64,000 nt of DNA. It comes from Gnetum montanum (taxonomy: Eukaryota > Streptophyta > Gnetopsida > Gnetales > Gnetaceae). The DNA lies in contig MNCI01029297.1 in NCBI GenBank assembly GCA_015680685.1, positions 411,727 to 475,726 on the forward strand, written 5' to 3'. Position numbers and translations under genes: made by a program. Positions 11,590-23,774 of the stretch are shown piece by piece (positions within the stretch are counted from its first letter, which is position 1; the number at the start of each line of letters is the position of its first letter). The notes under the pieces were generated by a model. That model was not told where the DNA came from, ran no database searches, and saw only the letters and a list, made by a program, of their open reading frames with translations.

Positions 11590-13234
11590 TATCATGGTTG
11601 TTAATAGGGATCTTGGGATGGTTGGTTCTTGGCTCCTAGTTAGCTATTTTGGTTTCTTTGGCAACCATTTTTATCACCATGTTGTTTTGTTTACCCCTCT
11701 CTTTGTCTCTTTTCATGTGTTGATTTTTGTATGCAATATAGGCAAGGTTGTGGCTAGCTTCCATGGCATCATCTATGTTTTTGATCTAGGAGAATGATTG
11801 ACTAAGTGACTGTGGGTCAAGGTAGTACAGCTTAGACTTGATAAAATCATTAATCATCCCCTTGAATATAGCCAAAAGGTGGGTTTTGGCTATAGGCTTT
11901 GGTATCTCATTTAGTAGAAGATTCCATTATTGGATGAACTTCTACACTAGTTCAAGTAGTCCTTGCTTAGCCTTCATTAGTTGGTCAAGCATGGTATTAG
12001 GCTTCAAGTTGTACTTGAACTCATTAACAAATTGGAATATCAGGTCTTTAAGAGAGGATATGAACCCTCTTGATAAGGCATGGTACTAGTCAAGTGATTT
12101 TCTTGTCAGAGACATAGGGAACCTCATTATGGTGCATGGCCATAACTACAATAGCAAGCACTTAGATTGAAAGATTATAAGGTGAGCATTAAGATCACCT
12201 TCTTCATTGTACTTGTTGAATTAAGAAATAGGGACACTCAAAGGAAGCATTAAGGGTGGGACCATAGGACTAATGGAATCATCCTAGTAGAAGTTCATGA
12301 TCTTAACACTTTGAGATGTAGAGGATTTAAGATCTTTCAACTCCTCCATTACATCCTAGATCATTTTGAAGTTATGATCCAAGTCTTGTGATGCCCTTGT
12401 TGGTTGTAGGATTTGCACAAAATATTGTGGTGTTTCATGAGAGGCTTATGGCCTTTCTATTGGTTGTAGAATGGAGGGGAAAGGTTGCTTTATTTTTGTG
12501 GTTAGTGGGCCAAATAAGGAGAAATATTTTTGTGCTAGTATCTATGGTAAAAAAATGAAAAATAGGGATGTATGACCCTTGGGTTTCTTGGGATCCCATG
12601 GTGGATCTCACCTAACTGGTCAACCAGTTGGTGGTGGTGAAAAGCACTGAAGAAGGCTGTATGGACTATGAATAGGTGGTAAATGACATAGAGAGGTGGA
12701 ATGTGGTTGACTATAACATCAATTGTGTTTGGTTTGTAATAATGACTAGTAAGGAACCAAACATGGTTGGGTAGGAAGGGTAGAGGATTGTGGTATCTAG
12801 CCCATGGAGAAAATAGAGGTAGAGGAAGGCACTATGTCCTTGGGGGTTTCTTGTTATAATAACCCACTTAGAATTTTTTTGGGCTTAAATTCTACCCTAA
12901 ACTCATCCTCCTTTACCTACTACTCCTCTAAATTATGCTTCTCATTCTCTTCATCTATATCAATTAGTTAAGATGGGATTCTAGCATAGATGTTTGTTAG
13001 GGGTATCTAGTCATACAGGGAAGGAATGTACTCCTTCCAATCTAGTTGTATGAACTCATACTCCCTTTTGGCTTCTACTTTCACACATGAAATTCGCATG
13101 CCAGCCTGGATTTTGACAAAAATGTAGTTATAGTGATCTTCATTTATGACCAAAAATTCAAGAATCTCCCCCCTAAGCCTCAAGGACTTCCTACACTCAA
13201 CCAAAGTAAGATCCTTGGGGTCATATATCCTCAT
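11590..13234 (-). pseudogene. Tat-type gag of element D
   Basis: Read on the - strand this matches the gag of element A (58442-56934) in order. The N-terminal block has REYEFIQLDWKEYIPS, comparable to NFEFIYRNGREFIPT in A. The retrotransposon gag core is at about 12290-11750. It lies just downstream of a primer site and LTR of the same family (13974-15405), as expected for 5' LTR, leader, gag. The 3' side is cut off by the Athila LTR remnant, and no protease or RT of this element is present. Stops and frameshifts are frequent. Confidence 0.7.
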
Positions 13235-13973
13235 GACCTACTAGTTAGACCCATTATTAGGGAATGTGAAAGGCAACTTGGTTGACTGTTGAAACAACAT
13301 GGTGAAAAAGTGTCACAAATGGCTAAACCAAGTTATAAAATGCTAAATAAAGTATAAATTCCACTTATTAACATCTAAAAAATGGTTTAAAAAGACAAAA
13401 AATGCTGAAAATGGTTTACTTTAGTAATTGGATACCAAGGGTATATACCCCTTTAGTAAAAATGGAAAATACATGGTATCATACTCCACCCACTCTTGGC
13501 TTCCTAGCTACACCTACACTAGGATGTAGCATAGGGGAAAGAAATGGGGTAATATGGGAGGTCTTACACATTTTCACTCAATGTTGGAGTAGGAGAAATG
13601 GTTGGAAACCAAAGTGGAAACTTTGATTTTCCACAAAAATATGGCTTTGGCAAGCTACCATTTTTCATAGCTAGGGGGGATGGAGATTTGGGCATTAAAT
13701 CCACCAACTCTAGAAAAATTAATAAAATTTTGGTAGTAGGAGGAATATGGTATCCATGCTAACTTTGGACCTTGAAATTCATAGCAAGTGTTGTAAAAAT
13801 ATAAAACCCAAATACCTACAACTTTCACATTGAGGCTTTTATTACAAGGGTATGAGTGGTAGCATTGGTTGATGAGTAGAGTTCAAAGGTTTTGGATGTA
13901 AAAATTAAAGATTTTGGAAAAAGTAACCAATGTTGTCAATGGGGTAATAGGTTTTGATGTAGAAATTGGAGGA
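13235..13973 (-). other. Leader between primer site and gag of element D
   Basis: No coding similarity or structured repeat recognised. Its position matches the untranslated leader of element A at 58500-59297. Confidence 0.5.
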
Positions 13974-13990
13974 AGGACCTCCTTCTAGCA
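13974..13990 (-). other. Primer binding site of element D
   Basis: On the - strand TGCTAGAAGGAGGTCC lies just inside the LTR. It matches the site in element A (GTGCTAGAAGGAGGACC). Confidence 0.6.
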
Positions 13991-13991
13991 T

Positions 13992-15405
13992 AAAAAAAAT
14001 TGTTGTGACTGAAAATCAGTGTACACAGCTTTTGACTTTGAATCTCTAGGGCCTCCATGAAAAACTTAGATCTGTAGTACCCTAGATGGTCTAGCAAATC
14101 ACCCAAGGACTTATGAGATGTGAAATGAGTAACAAAAATGCAACTGCAATCTATAGATATAAATGTAAATTGTATCCAAATGAAACCGATGAAAACTTAA
14201 ACAAAAATGAAGCTATAAAATTTTATTTCAACAAAATAAAAGAGGTATAAAAAATGTGTACAAGATGGCTTATTAAAACAAAGGGGTGATTCATTTCTAT
14301 AGGGGTTTAGGGTCTATTGAAGCTAGTGCAATCAACTTCATGATCTAGAGATCCTACCACTCTCGATGCTTTTGAACCTTCACTACTACCACACCAAACC
14401 TACTATGTTGTTAATCTAGGAGGGATGAGAGGTGTGATGAATTTATGCTTCTAGAGTAAGAAATGTTGGGATTTTTTGTTCCTATGGGCTTAGTGTGGAT
14501 GCAAAAGGCTCATATATCACAAGGAAGGATAATAGGCTATGGGGGTTTCACATTGGGGATTTGGGAAGCTATGTTTCTTGCAAGGTTATAAGAGCTCTTA
14601 AAAATGCAAAATTGCTCAAAGTGTGCAATTTTGAAAAGAGTGGAATTGTTTCATTGTGTAGTAGGTTGGCTTTTATAGGGTTTTGTCCACAATTTTTTCT
14701 GCAAAATTGGCTACAAACTTGGCTGTAAATTGTTGACAAATAAACTACAAATTTCTACTACGCTTACGTGAGTTGGGTGTTCAAATCAAGGGGGGTTACC
14801 ATATATCGTAAGTATCATACCCCCATGGCCATTTTGTTTACTAAAAATATTAAATGAAAATTCTATTCATGTTGGATTTGTCCACTCATGTTGGGCCTTC
14901 CAACTACGACGTTGACATGTAGGATCCTTACTAAAGTTGGTACTGTGTTGAGATCTTGGCCATGAAGTATCAATGTTGGTGGCAGCGTAGGAGGGGTGGA
15001 GAGATGGGGGGAAGGGATGATGTATCAATGCCAAGGGGTTGATGTATCAATTCTGGGAGGTAAGGATATTGCTGATGGAGGTGATGTATCAATGCTAGGG
15101 GTAATGCTGGGGGATAGATGATCTCACACCCCTCCACACTAGGCATGGATTTTACCATGCATCTCCATGTTGGGGGTAGGTGAGTTATACACCCATGCAG
15201 GTATCTCTAGTGTAGAAAATGATATACCCCCCCCCNGGAGACAAGGCTTGGACCACTTATGAGGTATGTTTTGGCCCCAAACGGTATAAAGTATGTGAGA
15301 TTGCACCTGATGGGTTACACTGTTCACATTTACAAAGACGTTTTGCCTTGGATTTCATTGGATAGGGTTACAAAGGTTACAACATGCAAATTTGGTGGTG
15401 TTTCA
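13992..15405 (-). repeat. 5' LTR of Tat element D
   Basis: Runs from the primer site to GGTGTTTCA at 15405. On the - strand this is TGAAACACC, the LTR start shared with elements A and E. The segment 14690-15405 matches 61686-62408, and 14040-14130 matches 24980-25070. A TATA-like TATAAAA (- strand) lies near 14680. From 14966 to 15110 the phrase GATGTATCAATGC is repeated about four times. One N at 15236 follows a C run. Confidence 0.75.
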
Positions 15406-15919
15406 CCATTCAAATAATATATCCCTTGGTCTAAAACTAGTAGGACTCCTATCATCACCATCCTAGCAATCTATTCTTAGTAAGAAGATACCAAGCAATA
15501 AGTAATTTCCAAATATAAATTTGAAAATCTAAATAAAATTATATCTTATAAAATAATATTTATCAAAAAAATTCCAATTTATTAAAAGAAAGCTTAAATT
15601 AAATATTTTCCAAAGAATCCATGTTTTATAAAAGATAATGCATAAATAAAATATTTATGAAATGATTACAAGATTAAATTCTTATGAAGCATAAACAAAT
15701 ATAATTAAAAGATATAATGAAAGATAAACCACAAGTTAGCGAAAGATGGATAGACATATTTTAAGGGATTAGAAACATGGGATGTTACATCCTTTTTTCT
15801 TTAAAGATCTTCCTTGTGGAAGATAAGAGAAGCGAACCATTTTCTTTATTTTAGAAAATCTAAATAAGTCAAGGTAGAAATATAGCATATATGAGAAGGA
15901 GTTGTATGTTATTCTTTAA
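15406..15919. other. AT-rich stretch without recognised features
   Basis: Between the LTR of element D and the chromovirus pol fragment. No gene, repeat or structured element recognised. Confidence 0.4.
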
Positions 15920-17354
15920 ACCATCAAGCATTGGAGGCATTCCTTGTTATCCAAAGAGTTCACTTTGATGACTAATCACAAATCATTTTACTTTCTTAAT
16001 TCCAAAAAAAATTTAGTGTCAAAAATGAAGTGGGTGATACAATTATAGGAGTTCAATTTTATGCTTATGCATAAGAGCAAGAAAGCCAATCTAATGACAA
16101 ATGGTAAATTTTATGGAAGCACAATTTGGATTTTGGGTAGGTTTGAAGAAGCCTCAAAAAGTCTTTATTAAGTATAATAGACCAATGGAGGGACTATCAT
16201 ATTTAAAATGAACTATTGGTTAAGAATGAGAAGGTTTGTATTTCCAATTTTAATTTTAGAAGAAATATTTAGTTTGAAAAAACATTATAATGGCATGGTA
16301 GGTTACACTGATAGAGATAAGGCATTGGGGCTTATGGGTAGACACTATTTTTAGCTTGGAATGGTCTCTAAATTTTTCAAATTTATGAAGGAGTGTTTAA
16401 CATGTCAAAAATTTAAGGAGGATAAAGGAGTTGATTAGCATTATATGTCTTTTCTAATTTTCAAGAATCCTTTAAAAAGTATGTTAGTGAACTTTGTAAG
16501 TGTAATTTCAAAGACCAAAGTAGAAATGATGTAATCTTTGTGGTGGTGAATAGGTTATCCAAGATGATACACTTCATACCATGTAAAAATATGAGTGATA
16601 CATCTAATATTAAAATTTTATTTTTCCAGCATGTTGTGAAGTTATATGAAATTCATTTGAATATTGTTAGTGATAGAGAATCCAAGTTCACTAATTATTT
16701 TTATAGGGCTCTTTGAAATATTTTAGGGATAAAGTTGAATTTTTCTGGTATATATCATCCATATTGTAATGGTCAAACTAAAATGATCAATAAATCATTA
16801 CTTAATATTTTGAGGTATTTGTGTGAAGGCTAGACCAATAAGTGAGAAACCTTACTGCATCATGTTGACTTTCCTAAAAAATGCCTCTTATGTAATGATT
16901 TGAAAAAGTACATTTAATGTTAATTATGATTTTTGTTCAAAGATGATGGAAAAATATTAGGAGCTTCAATAAAGAAACTCAATTGGGTGCTAATTCTATA
17001 TAAGAGATGAAGGAATTTCATGCTTATTTATAGAGCAATTCTAATAAGAAGGTATAAGAAAGAATCCTAAAGAGAAATAAAGGGAATAGGAAGACTAAAT
17101 TTAGTATTGATGATCTTGTTTGGATGCACTTAAAGAAGAATATGTTGAGAGTTATTAACTTTTGAAAATTGAAGGCTAAGAATATGGATTCTTTTAAAGT
17201 AAAGGCCAAAATGATATGGGTATGTCTTTTGTTTCTAATGTTGAAGATCTTGGTCATAATCATGAACTGATTAAAGATGAAGTTTTGCAAAATAGTGTTG
17301 ATGAGTTAAAGGAGGCTATTGACAAATCCAAGACTTCACATGAAAGGAAGACAA
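15920..17354 (+). pseudogene. Chromovirus RNase H end and integrase
   Basis: The start retains the end of RNase H (MTNHKSFYFLNSKKNL, MKWVIQL). Integrase follows with a zinc-finger remnant (CLTCQKFK near 16395) and a core containing NRLSKMIHFIPC, IVSDRESKFTNYF and YHPYCNGQT. The second catalytic Asp is present in SDRESKF. A C-terminal part near 17100 has DLVWMHLKKN. This organisation, followed by a chromodomain, identifies a chromodomain-bearing Ty3/gypsy element. Many frameshifts and stops are present, and RT and protease are absent upstream. Confidence 0.85.
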
Positions 17355-17475
17355 TTATACTCAATAAGAGAAAAGCTTCCAGTACACATAAAGTGAAGAG
17401 GCATGAGTACTTAATCCATTAGAAGAATCAAATTACCAATGATTCTATATGGATCCATGAGATCAATCTTGTTTA
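17355..17475 (+). pseudogene. Chromodomain of the chromovirus integrase
   Basis: The end of the open stretch 17216-17422 and the following codons read KRHEYLIH, then a stop where the chromodomain Trp should be, then KNQ, ending with SIWIHEINLV. This is the typical EYLIxWK...W...E chromodomain pattern. Such domains bind histone marks and guide integration into heterochromatin. Confidence 0.75.
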
Positions 17476-17549
17476 ATGGGGTATCACTTCTGTCCTTACA
17501 AATACAATGAAATTAAAAATCCATAGAACAATAATGATAATTCTCAACA

Positions 17550-17564
17550 TTTCCCCTCAAACTT
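17550..17564 (-). other. Candidate Copia polypurine tract next to an LTR end
   Basis: On the - strand AAGTTTGAGGGGAAA is followed directly by TGTTGAG, a typical junction of polypurine tract and 3' LTR in Copia elements. The LTR would lie to the left, at most about 80 bp remaining. Confidence 0.4.
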
Positions 17565-18477
17565 AATGTGGGTAAAACTTCTAAATAATGTTTGATTAGC
17601 TTCACTCTTAAATTAACTATTCTATGGAGTACTAGTTAAATACTCTTAGACACTATATAACATTCTCTTTTAAATTCCTTTCCAATTTATTTCATAACTT
17701 AAGAAAATATATTATTACCATAGTGGTTAATGACATGATTAATAATGATTTTAGCATGATCCTATATTAAACTATATTTTTTTTATAATAAGATAAATCA
17801 TGAGTCAAAAAACATAAACCAATCTTTTCTTCAAGAAACAAATCTTTAAACTTAGAAAATTCAAACTGTTATTAAAAACATTTCTATACAATTTTTTTAT
17901 TATGAATTTTTGGTTATATATTTCTTAAAATGGAAAGAGAAGAACCATAGTAAAAAAATTTGTTTACAAGGAATTTTCTTAAGAGTTTCAAATAACTCAA
18001 AAATAGAAAATAAATAACTCATAAAATAAATAATATAAAATATAAATGCTATAGATCTTTTTTTAACTATCACAGAAATATTTATACATTTGAAGGCTTA
18101 GTTTGAGAATATAATTCAAAAATTTCTAATTCTATAATCTCATGGAGCAAATGGGTTATGTTCCATTTTCTTAGCTTTTGTAGACTTCAAAAAGGATGTA
18201 GAACCTCTCAATCGAACATTAACGGTAGTTGAGACTAGGATGTTGGGGTTAAAATTATAGGAATAAGAAACTTAAATATAATGGTGGTTATACATAGAGA
18301 TACAACATTAGACATGGAGAAAGTAGAATCTACAATGCTTAAATTATTTTGAATTAAAATATTAAGAGGATCTTTAATATGATCATCAATCATATAGATA
18401 TATTTTAATGGTTGTATAGACTTTATTTATATTATCTTTCTCCTAGAAGCATCTAGTTTTTCTTAGACCTTATTCTT
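17565..18477. other. AT-rich stretch, possibly the interior of a decayed Copia-type element
   Basis: Nothing recognised beyond the polypurine tract at its left edge. Confidence 0.3.
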
Positions 18478-18735
18478 TGCTTTGAATTTGATGTTAAAGT
18501 TGCACTTGATGGTAGCCTATTATTCTATAGAATTATCTCTTTCAACCTCAAGCTTGGATTGGATACTTATAAAATTTAATAGTTATTCTTGTAACTTCCC
18601 CTTTTCTCTAGAAATTAAAATCTTATATAATCAATATCTATGTGTGTATCTTGACTCTTTAGCAACAATATCTTCTTACAGATCTTCTAATCTTTCTTTA
18701 GAAGCTTTAATGTCTTGGACTTAAAGGCATTAAAG
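18478..18735 (-). pseudogene. Coiled-coil-like ORF remnant of unknown origin
   Basis: On the - strand a frame with four or five TAG/TAA/TGA interruptions gives a charged heptad-like segment (KASKERLEDL, then KLEVERDNSIE). It could be the coiled-coil tail of a Copia-type gag, given the polypurine tract at 17550. The composition supports coding, but I do not recognise a family. Confidence 0.35.
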
Positions 18736-20399
18736 TCCTTCTTTATTATACATTTACTAGTATAATTACATTTTTATAACTCCTATATTCTTTTATTTAA
18801 GTCATTCACTCATGATAAAGTATAATATTAGATTTATTGTAACTTTTTTAGGTCTTTTTCTTACTTAACACTATACATATAACATGTAACCATGTAATAG
18901 AAAGCATACTTCATAGTAAGAAATATCTTATTTTTGGGAGAAGCAATTGTTGAAGTAGAGCTATATTATTGAATATCTCTTGTCACTCTGTCAACTACAT
19001 GAACTCCAAATGGTCAACATTGTACTTTATCATTTCTTTTCAAAAACCTAACTTATATGCAGAAGAAATATTCCACGATTTCTTCATACTTAAAACAAAT
19101 TTTAAGGGAATAATGATATATAATGAAACCTTGAATAGATTTGGAACTATTATGTGATATCTCTAATATATGATGTCTATGAATGTAGTTTTAGGAACTA
19201 TTATGATTCCTCTTACTACATTTATTTTCATCTTGCCCTTTACCTTCAAGTCCTTAACCATAATGGTTTATGTAGTAACCCATATTTTATTATGTTTAGT
19301 TTAGTCTATTTATTTATGTACTTGTGCTTTTTTATGCTTTGGTCATGGTATTATGCCTTCAATATATTTTTTGATTAGTTAGATTTATCCTATTCTATAC
19401 TTTATTTCATGTATAATTTATTATTATGCATAAATTAATTAAGTATTTTTAGTTGCTATGCACTAACCTAGTGGATGAGATTGGAATATTCTCATAGAAG
19501 CTATGGTATGGGCATGGGTGATATTTATGTGAGCATATTATATTATTTTAATAAGTAAATTTATATGGTATATGATGATTTTTATTTTCATGATTTTGAA
19601 ATGAGATATTGATTTGTGAAGGTTATGTATGCTACATAAGTTTTAAGAGGTAGATTGATTTTATTAGGATATTTCATTTTAGAAGGTTAGTGTTACTACA
19701 TTGGATTTCTTGGGAGATTTTTCTTTAAAACATCACACTTCATTCAACTAGGCACTTTAGCATCCATTTTCTTAGACATAGAAGCAATATCATATAGAAA
19801 GCCTATGGTGGTGTGTAGAGCTTTTTTGGTTCATATGCATGGATCAAAGAGACAGCATAGTTGAGCTTGTGTGTTACTTGGCACTTTCTCCTATTTTTTA
19901 GTTCTTAGGTTTTGTGCATATTTAGTGTGAAATGGATATTATTAATTTTTTAGATCTATATGAAATTGTGACTAGGTTTGGGTCTTGCTTTACATGTGTA
20001 GTATTATTTGATTTCATGCTTGATTCATTGTTCCTTTCTTGCTACAATTTTATGATTTTTCACAAATTTAGAGAAAATGAATTTTTTAAGAATCATCATA
20101 TCAACTATTTTGAGGATTATGTAGTTTTTGATAGAATCGTATAAATAAGTTATTATATTTACTTTTCCATAGATTCTAATGGGTTTTGACTATTTTAACA
20201 AACTTTGAATTCTTGTCATTTTATAAATTTCAATGAATATACCTACTAGGGTTTAAAACCTCTTATTTTTTCATCATTTTTTTCACTTTTTACTGTATTT
20301 GCACATTTTTTCTTTATCTCTAAGTCATTTTCTTGGTGTTTTGAGTATCCCTTGATAGTTGTTATTCATTCTATGATCTTTACATTTTGTTTTCCGTTT
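18736..20399. other. AT-rich stretch without recognised features
   Basis: Several short open frames, none with recognisable similarity. Confidence 0.4.
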
Positions 20400-20580
20400 T
20401 CAAATTTTTCATTGGAAACGTGAGTCATGATAATACTACCATTGCTAATCATGGATTATAGTCATGTCAAGATTTACACCACTATTCATGGTAAGATTAT
20501 GGTTAATCCTTCATCCATCTTTCACATTTTTAGTTTCTGTTTTAGGATATCATACAGTCTGACAACTTGTGGTCTAGTCA

Positions 20581-20640
20581 TGGTCATATTATGGTCTATA
20601 CCATGAGTTATGGTAAAGTCACAATTAAGCTTTCCTTGTA
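20581..20640 (+). repeat. 60-bp direct repeat, left of LINE fragment
   Basis: Identical to 21086-21145 except for one base (CTTTCC here, CATTCC there). It may be the LINE target duplication or an assembly overlap. Confidence 0.85.
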
Positions 20641-21084
20641 TTAGACCTATTATTTTATATTATATTTGGAAGCGAAGATGCAATGTTCTATTTCAAAAGA
20701 CAGAGTATTCTAACAAATGTTTGCTTACCAGGTTGGAGATGTTGCAGATCTTTCGCCTCACCTATTTTCAACTCACATCTCAAGCATCCAAGTTCAATCT
20801 GGACAGTCATCAATTGGTTCATCTCCTACAGCTATGGGAAAGACCTATGTGTTTTAGTTACACTTAGCATCTAATTCTATGTCATTCAATTTTGTAAAAA
20901 GCTAGTCTGTGCGAACATTTGGTTGTGTCCCAACTTGGGGTACCTCCTCTAATACTAGTTTATTTTTAAGGTGTTTCCCGAGTGTCATTCACGATGCTCT
21001 CAGTTTTCCCCTTCCCTTAACCCTATGACTCATTCAAGTTGTTGTAATTGATGCTCCTTTAATTTCAATAAATCTTCTTTTCGG
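20641..21084 (+). mobile_element. 5'-truncated LINE 3' end
   Basis: The start encodes the C-terminus of a plant non-LTR retrotransposon ORF2 (YYIWKRRCNVLFQKT, a Trp/Arg/Asn pattern common there). It is followed by a spacer that resembles a LINE 3' end (ATTTCAATAAATC near 21060). No poly(A) tail is visible, because the element ends at a single N (21085). It lies exactly between the two 60-bp direct repeats. Confidence 0.6.
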
Positions 21085-21085
21085 N

Positions 21086-21145
21086 TGGTCATATTATGGT
21101 CTATACCATGAGTTATGGTAAAGTCACAATTAAGCATTCCTTGTA
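21086..21145 (+). repeat. 60-bp direct repeat, right of LINE fragment
   Basis: Second copy of 20581-20640, starting directly after the N at 21085. Confidence 0.85.
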
Positions 21146-21310
21146 ATTTTCACAAATCTAAGTCATTTCATCTACTTTCTTATTAACCATAAGTTATGAT
21201 TAGGTTATAGTTTTTATTAATTATAATTAATTATTTTTATTATAGTTTTTATTAATGATTTTTCTATCTAAATCATAAGTCATGGTTAGCCACCATGGGT
21301 TCTCATGAGG

Positions 21311-22556
21311 TTGTGATCTCCAAATTTTTTAACTTTTGATCCCATATTATTATTGGCACTCAGTTTAAAATTTGTTGATATCTATAAAATTAGTTTGACA
21401 TAATTTGATAGAATTTGACTATTTGGTTTATTGTTTTTAAATATGAAGTCAAATTTTGAAGTTTTTGAATTGAATAAACTTGTTGGCTATTGTTTATGTC
21501 CCTTCACCATTAACATTTTGGTTATTTTTATTTGAATGCTAGTTATTAAGATTTGACATTAAGTTATATGGTTGGGTAAAGATGGACTTCCTAAAAATGT
21601 TTAATAATTCACCCCTATTAGGATGCATCAGTGTGGCTCTACTTGTAGGTCCCATCCTATAGAAATGGATGATCTATGTCTTATTAGTCATTTTATTTAA
21701 TGTCTCTACAACATTAGAGGTAAGTCCTAGGTAGCACCTTTAATAATGGTAGTTTACTTTGTGATTGGTAAATAAATCCATACATATGATAGTTTGATAT
21801 TTGATTTGAAAATTAGAAACATACACATGATAATAATTTACCCATTTGAAAATAAGTGCGATGGATGCCAATCTCCTTATTTGCTAGTTGATTAATGGAG
21901 TGCTTAATTCAGTTTATTTTGATCTCTTTTAATATTCAAATTGATGTTTAATATGAGATTTATTATGTTTGGAATGGTTGTGCATACTAACATCTTTTTT
22001 AGGGTAGCATGCCTTCATCTAGCTACAATGAGAATAGCCCTTGATTAAACTAGAGGAGGTGCCAAGTTTTGTTACTCAGTGTATACTAACTTTATTGCTT
22101 ATTTTTAGGTTCTTGGAGCTTGATGGAGCAAGGATATTTTTTTGATGTTTGCTACTAATCTTAGGAATTTATGCATGTTTATTCATTCATCATAGACTAT
22201 TTACATCTTTTAATTTTTATAGATATTTATTCAATTATTCTCTCTTCATGCATTATGTACTTGGTTTATGGACATCTTATGTATGGTTGAAGATGTTTAG
22301 GACTACTACATATTTATGATGATATTTAGAATTTTAGATTAATGTTTCTTAATCTATTTTTAATTTACCTTTTATTTCCAATCCTTATATATATTTATAT
22401 TTATTGATTATATTTATTTTTTTCCTTCTACCTTCTTATCACTACCTTAGTTCATTTCAATATTTTATTTCTCTTACCATGACTAGTTGTTCATTTAGAG
22501 GTTCTATATCTAATGTAATGTTTTCCAATGTAAGGCTTGGAAAGAAGGGTTTTACA
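21311..22556 (+). other. AT-rich region, presumably including the 5' LTR of a chromovirus
   Basis: It ends with TTTTACA three bases before an initiator-Met-like primer site. I could not place the left LTR boundary and no second copy is in the window. Confidence 0.35.
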
Positions 22557-22559
22557 AGC

Positions 22560-22577
22560 TAGTATCAAAGAGTAGGT
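22560..22577 (+). other. Candidate primer binding site of a chromovirus
   Basis: TAGTATCAAAGAGTAGGT resembles the initiator-Met site TGGTATCAGAGC...AGG used by chromoviruses. It is followed after a leader by a matching gag. Confidence 0.55.
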
Positions 22578-22716
22578 TTAATTATTTCATCATTTTTTAT
22601 TATTATGTTTAGTAATTAAAAGTTCTAGAGGTGGACATTACTATTGTAGAAGGATAGATCCTGGGCCTTGTAATCCAACTTTGATACCTAATCTCATTCT
22701 TGATCAAATGGAAAAT

Positions 22717-23712
22717 TGATGAGTGACGAGGTACCCCTACACTCAACCATACAAAATGAGCATAGCACATGTGATCCTATTGAACTCCACAGACTAAATG
22801 CCTACATGCCCCATGGAACACTTGGGGTTAATCATTTGTTGTCTTCCCAGACTTACTTGTAGTTGTCACGGTGTATGCTTAAGTAAGTCCGAGGTATATG
22901 ATTTTTATAGTCTTTTATGTGTTTTTATCCTATGCTATTGAGGTGAAGGGTTGAGAAATATAACTAACTCTAAATAAGGACTAATTCTAAATTAACTAGC
23001 GTCAGCATCCTTTCCCACTTACCGTACACACCCTGAACTATGCAACTGCGGCTACCAAACGCTAATCGTTACTGGGATCACCACGCGTAATGCACGTGCT
23101 CGAAGTGGTCGTACTGAGGCACTTAACTAGCCTAAACATGATAAGCATCCATTCCTTGGCTATCCGTACACATCCTTGAATGCTTGTAACCAAGTCATAC
23201 TTATCCCGCATTCTAGGAGATAAGGGTGAGAGAGACTAATCGCGATGAGCAGCCGATTCATTGATTAGCCGTACACATTTGTAAATGCTCGTAATCAAGT
23301 TGTACTCATGCCGCGCTACTGCAGGGTAATAAATAATAGGTAGGAAATAATATGTAAGAAATAACAAGTAATAAATCATATTCCATGCACTGCAAGGTTT
23401 ATCCACAAAGCTCGTCTTTATTGCCGTACACAACTTGCGTTTAGGTAGAATGTTGCTCGAATAAAGATCCGTTCACTCGGGGACTCCTACTGCTGGCACA
23501 TGGAAAATATTCTATCTCTAGAGTGATCTATCTACTAGAGTTTCCTTACTTCTAGCCTAGGATGAGAAATAAGGGGAATGCTTCCTCTTATTTATAGATT
23601 TGGCAGTGGACCACGATATTGCATACACGACATCACAGGGGATGATGCGATATCGCGTACATGATATCGCATGGGATGAAATATCGTGGCTCACGCAAAT
23701 CACGTCTCATCA
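22717..23712 (-). repeat. Solo LTR of the Athila-type family (element B family)
   Basis: A 996-bp sequence with TGATGAG...CTCATCA ends is the reverse complement of the LTRs of element B (992 bp at 25741). Both flanks carry AAAAT (22712-22716 and 23713-23717), a perfect 5-bp target duplication. This indicates insertion of a full element, then LTR-LTR recombination. Palindromic GATATC words lie at 23612-23700. It sits in the leader of a chromovirus, between primer site and gag. Confidence 0.95.
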
Positions 23713-23774
23713 AAAATCTTATAATAGATCCTCAAGTAGAGTCTATTACTCCTACTCCTACTCATACTTCTACC

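Larger units (their letters stand above)
20400..21310. repeat. Degenerate CATGGTTA/GTCATGRT word cluster
   Basis: Phrases such as CATGGTAAGATTATGGTTAA, CATGAGTTATGGTAAAGTC and AAGTCATGGTTAGCC recur irregularly on both sides of the LINE fragment. It is probably an old minisatellite-like array into which the LINE was inserted. Confidence 0.4.

Noticed and set aside
11362-12089. Three + strand frames
   Set aside because: The first is the opposite strand of the Athila LTR remnant and the others of the Tat gag of element D.
20610-20874. Small independent gene
   Set aside because: It matches the C-terminal end of a LINE ORF2 and starts inside the flanking direct repeat.
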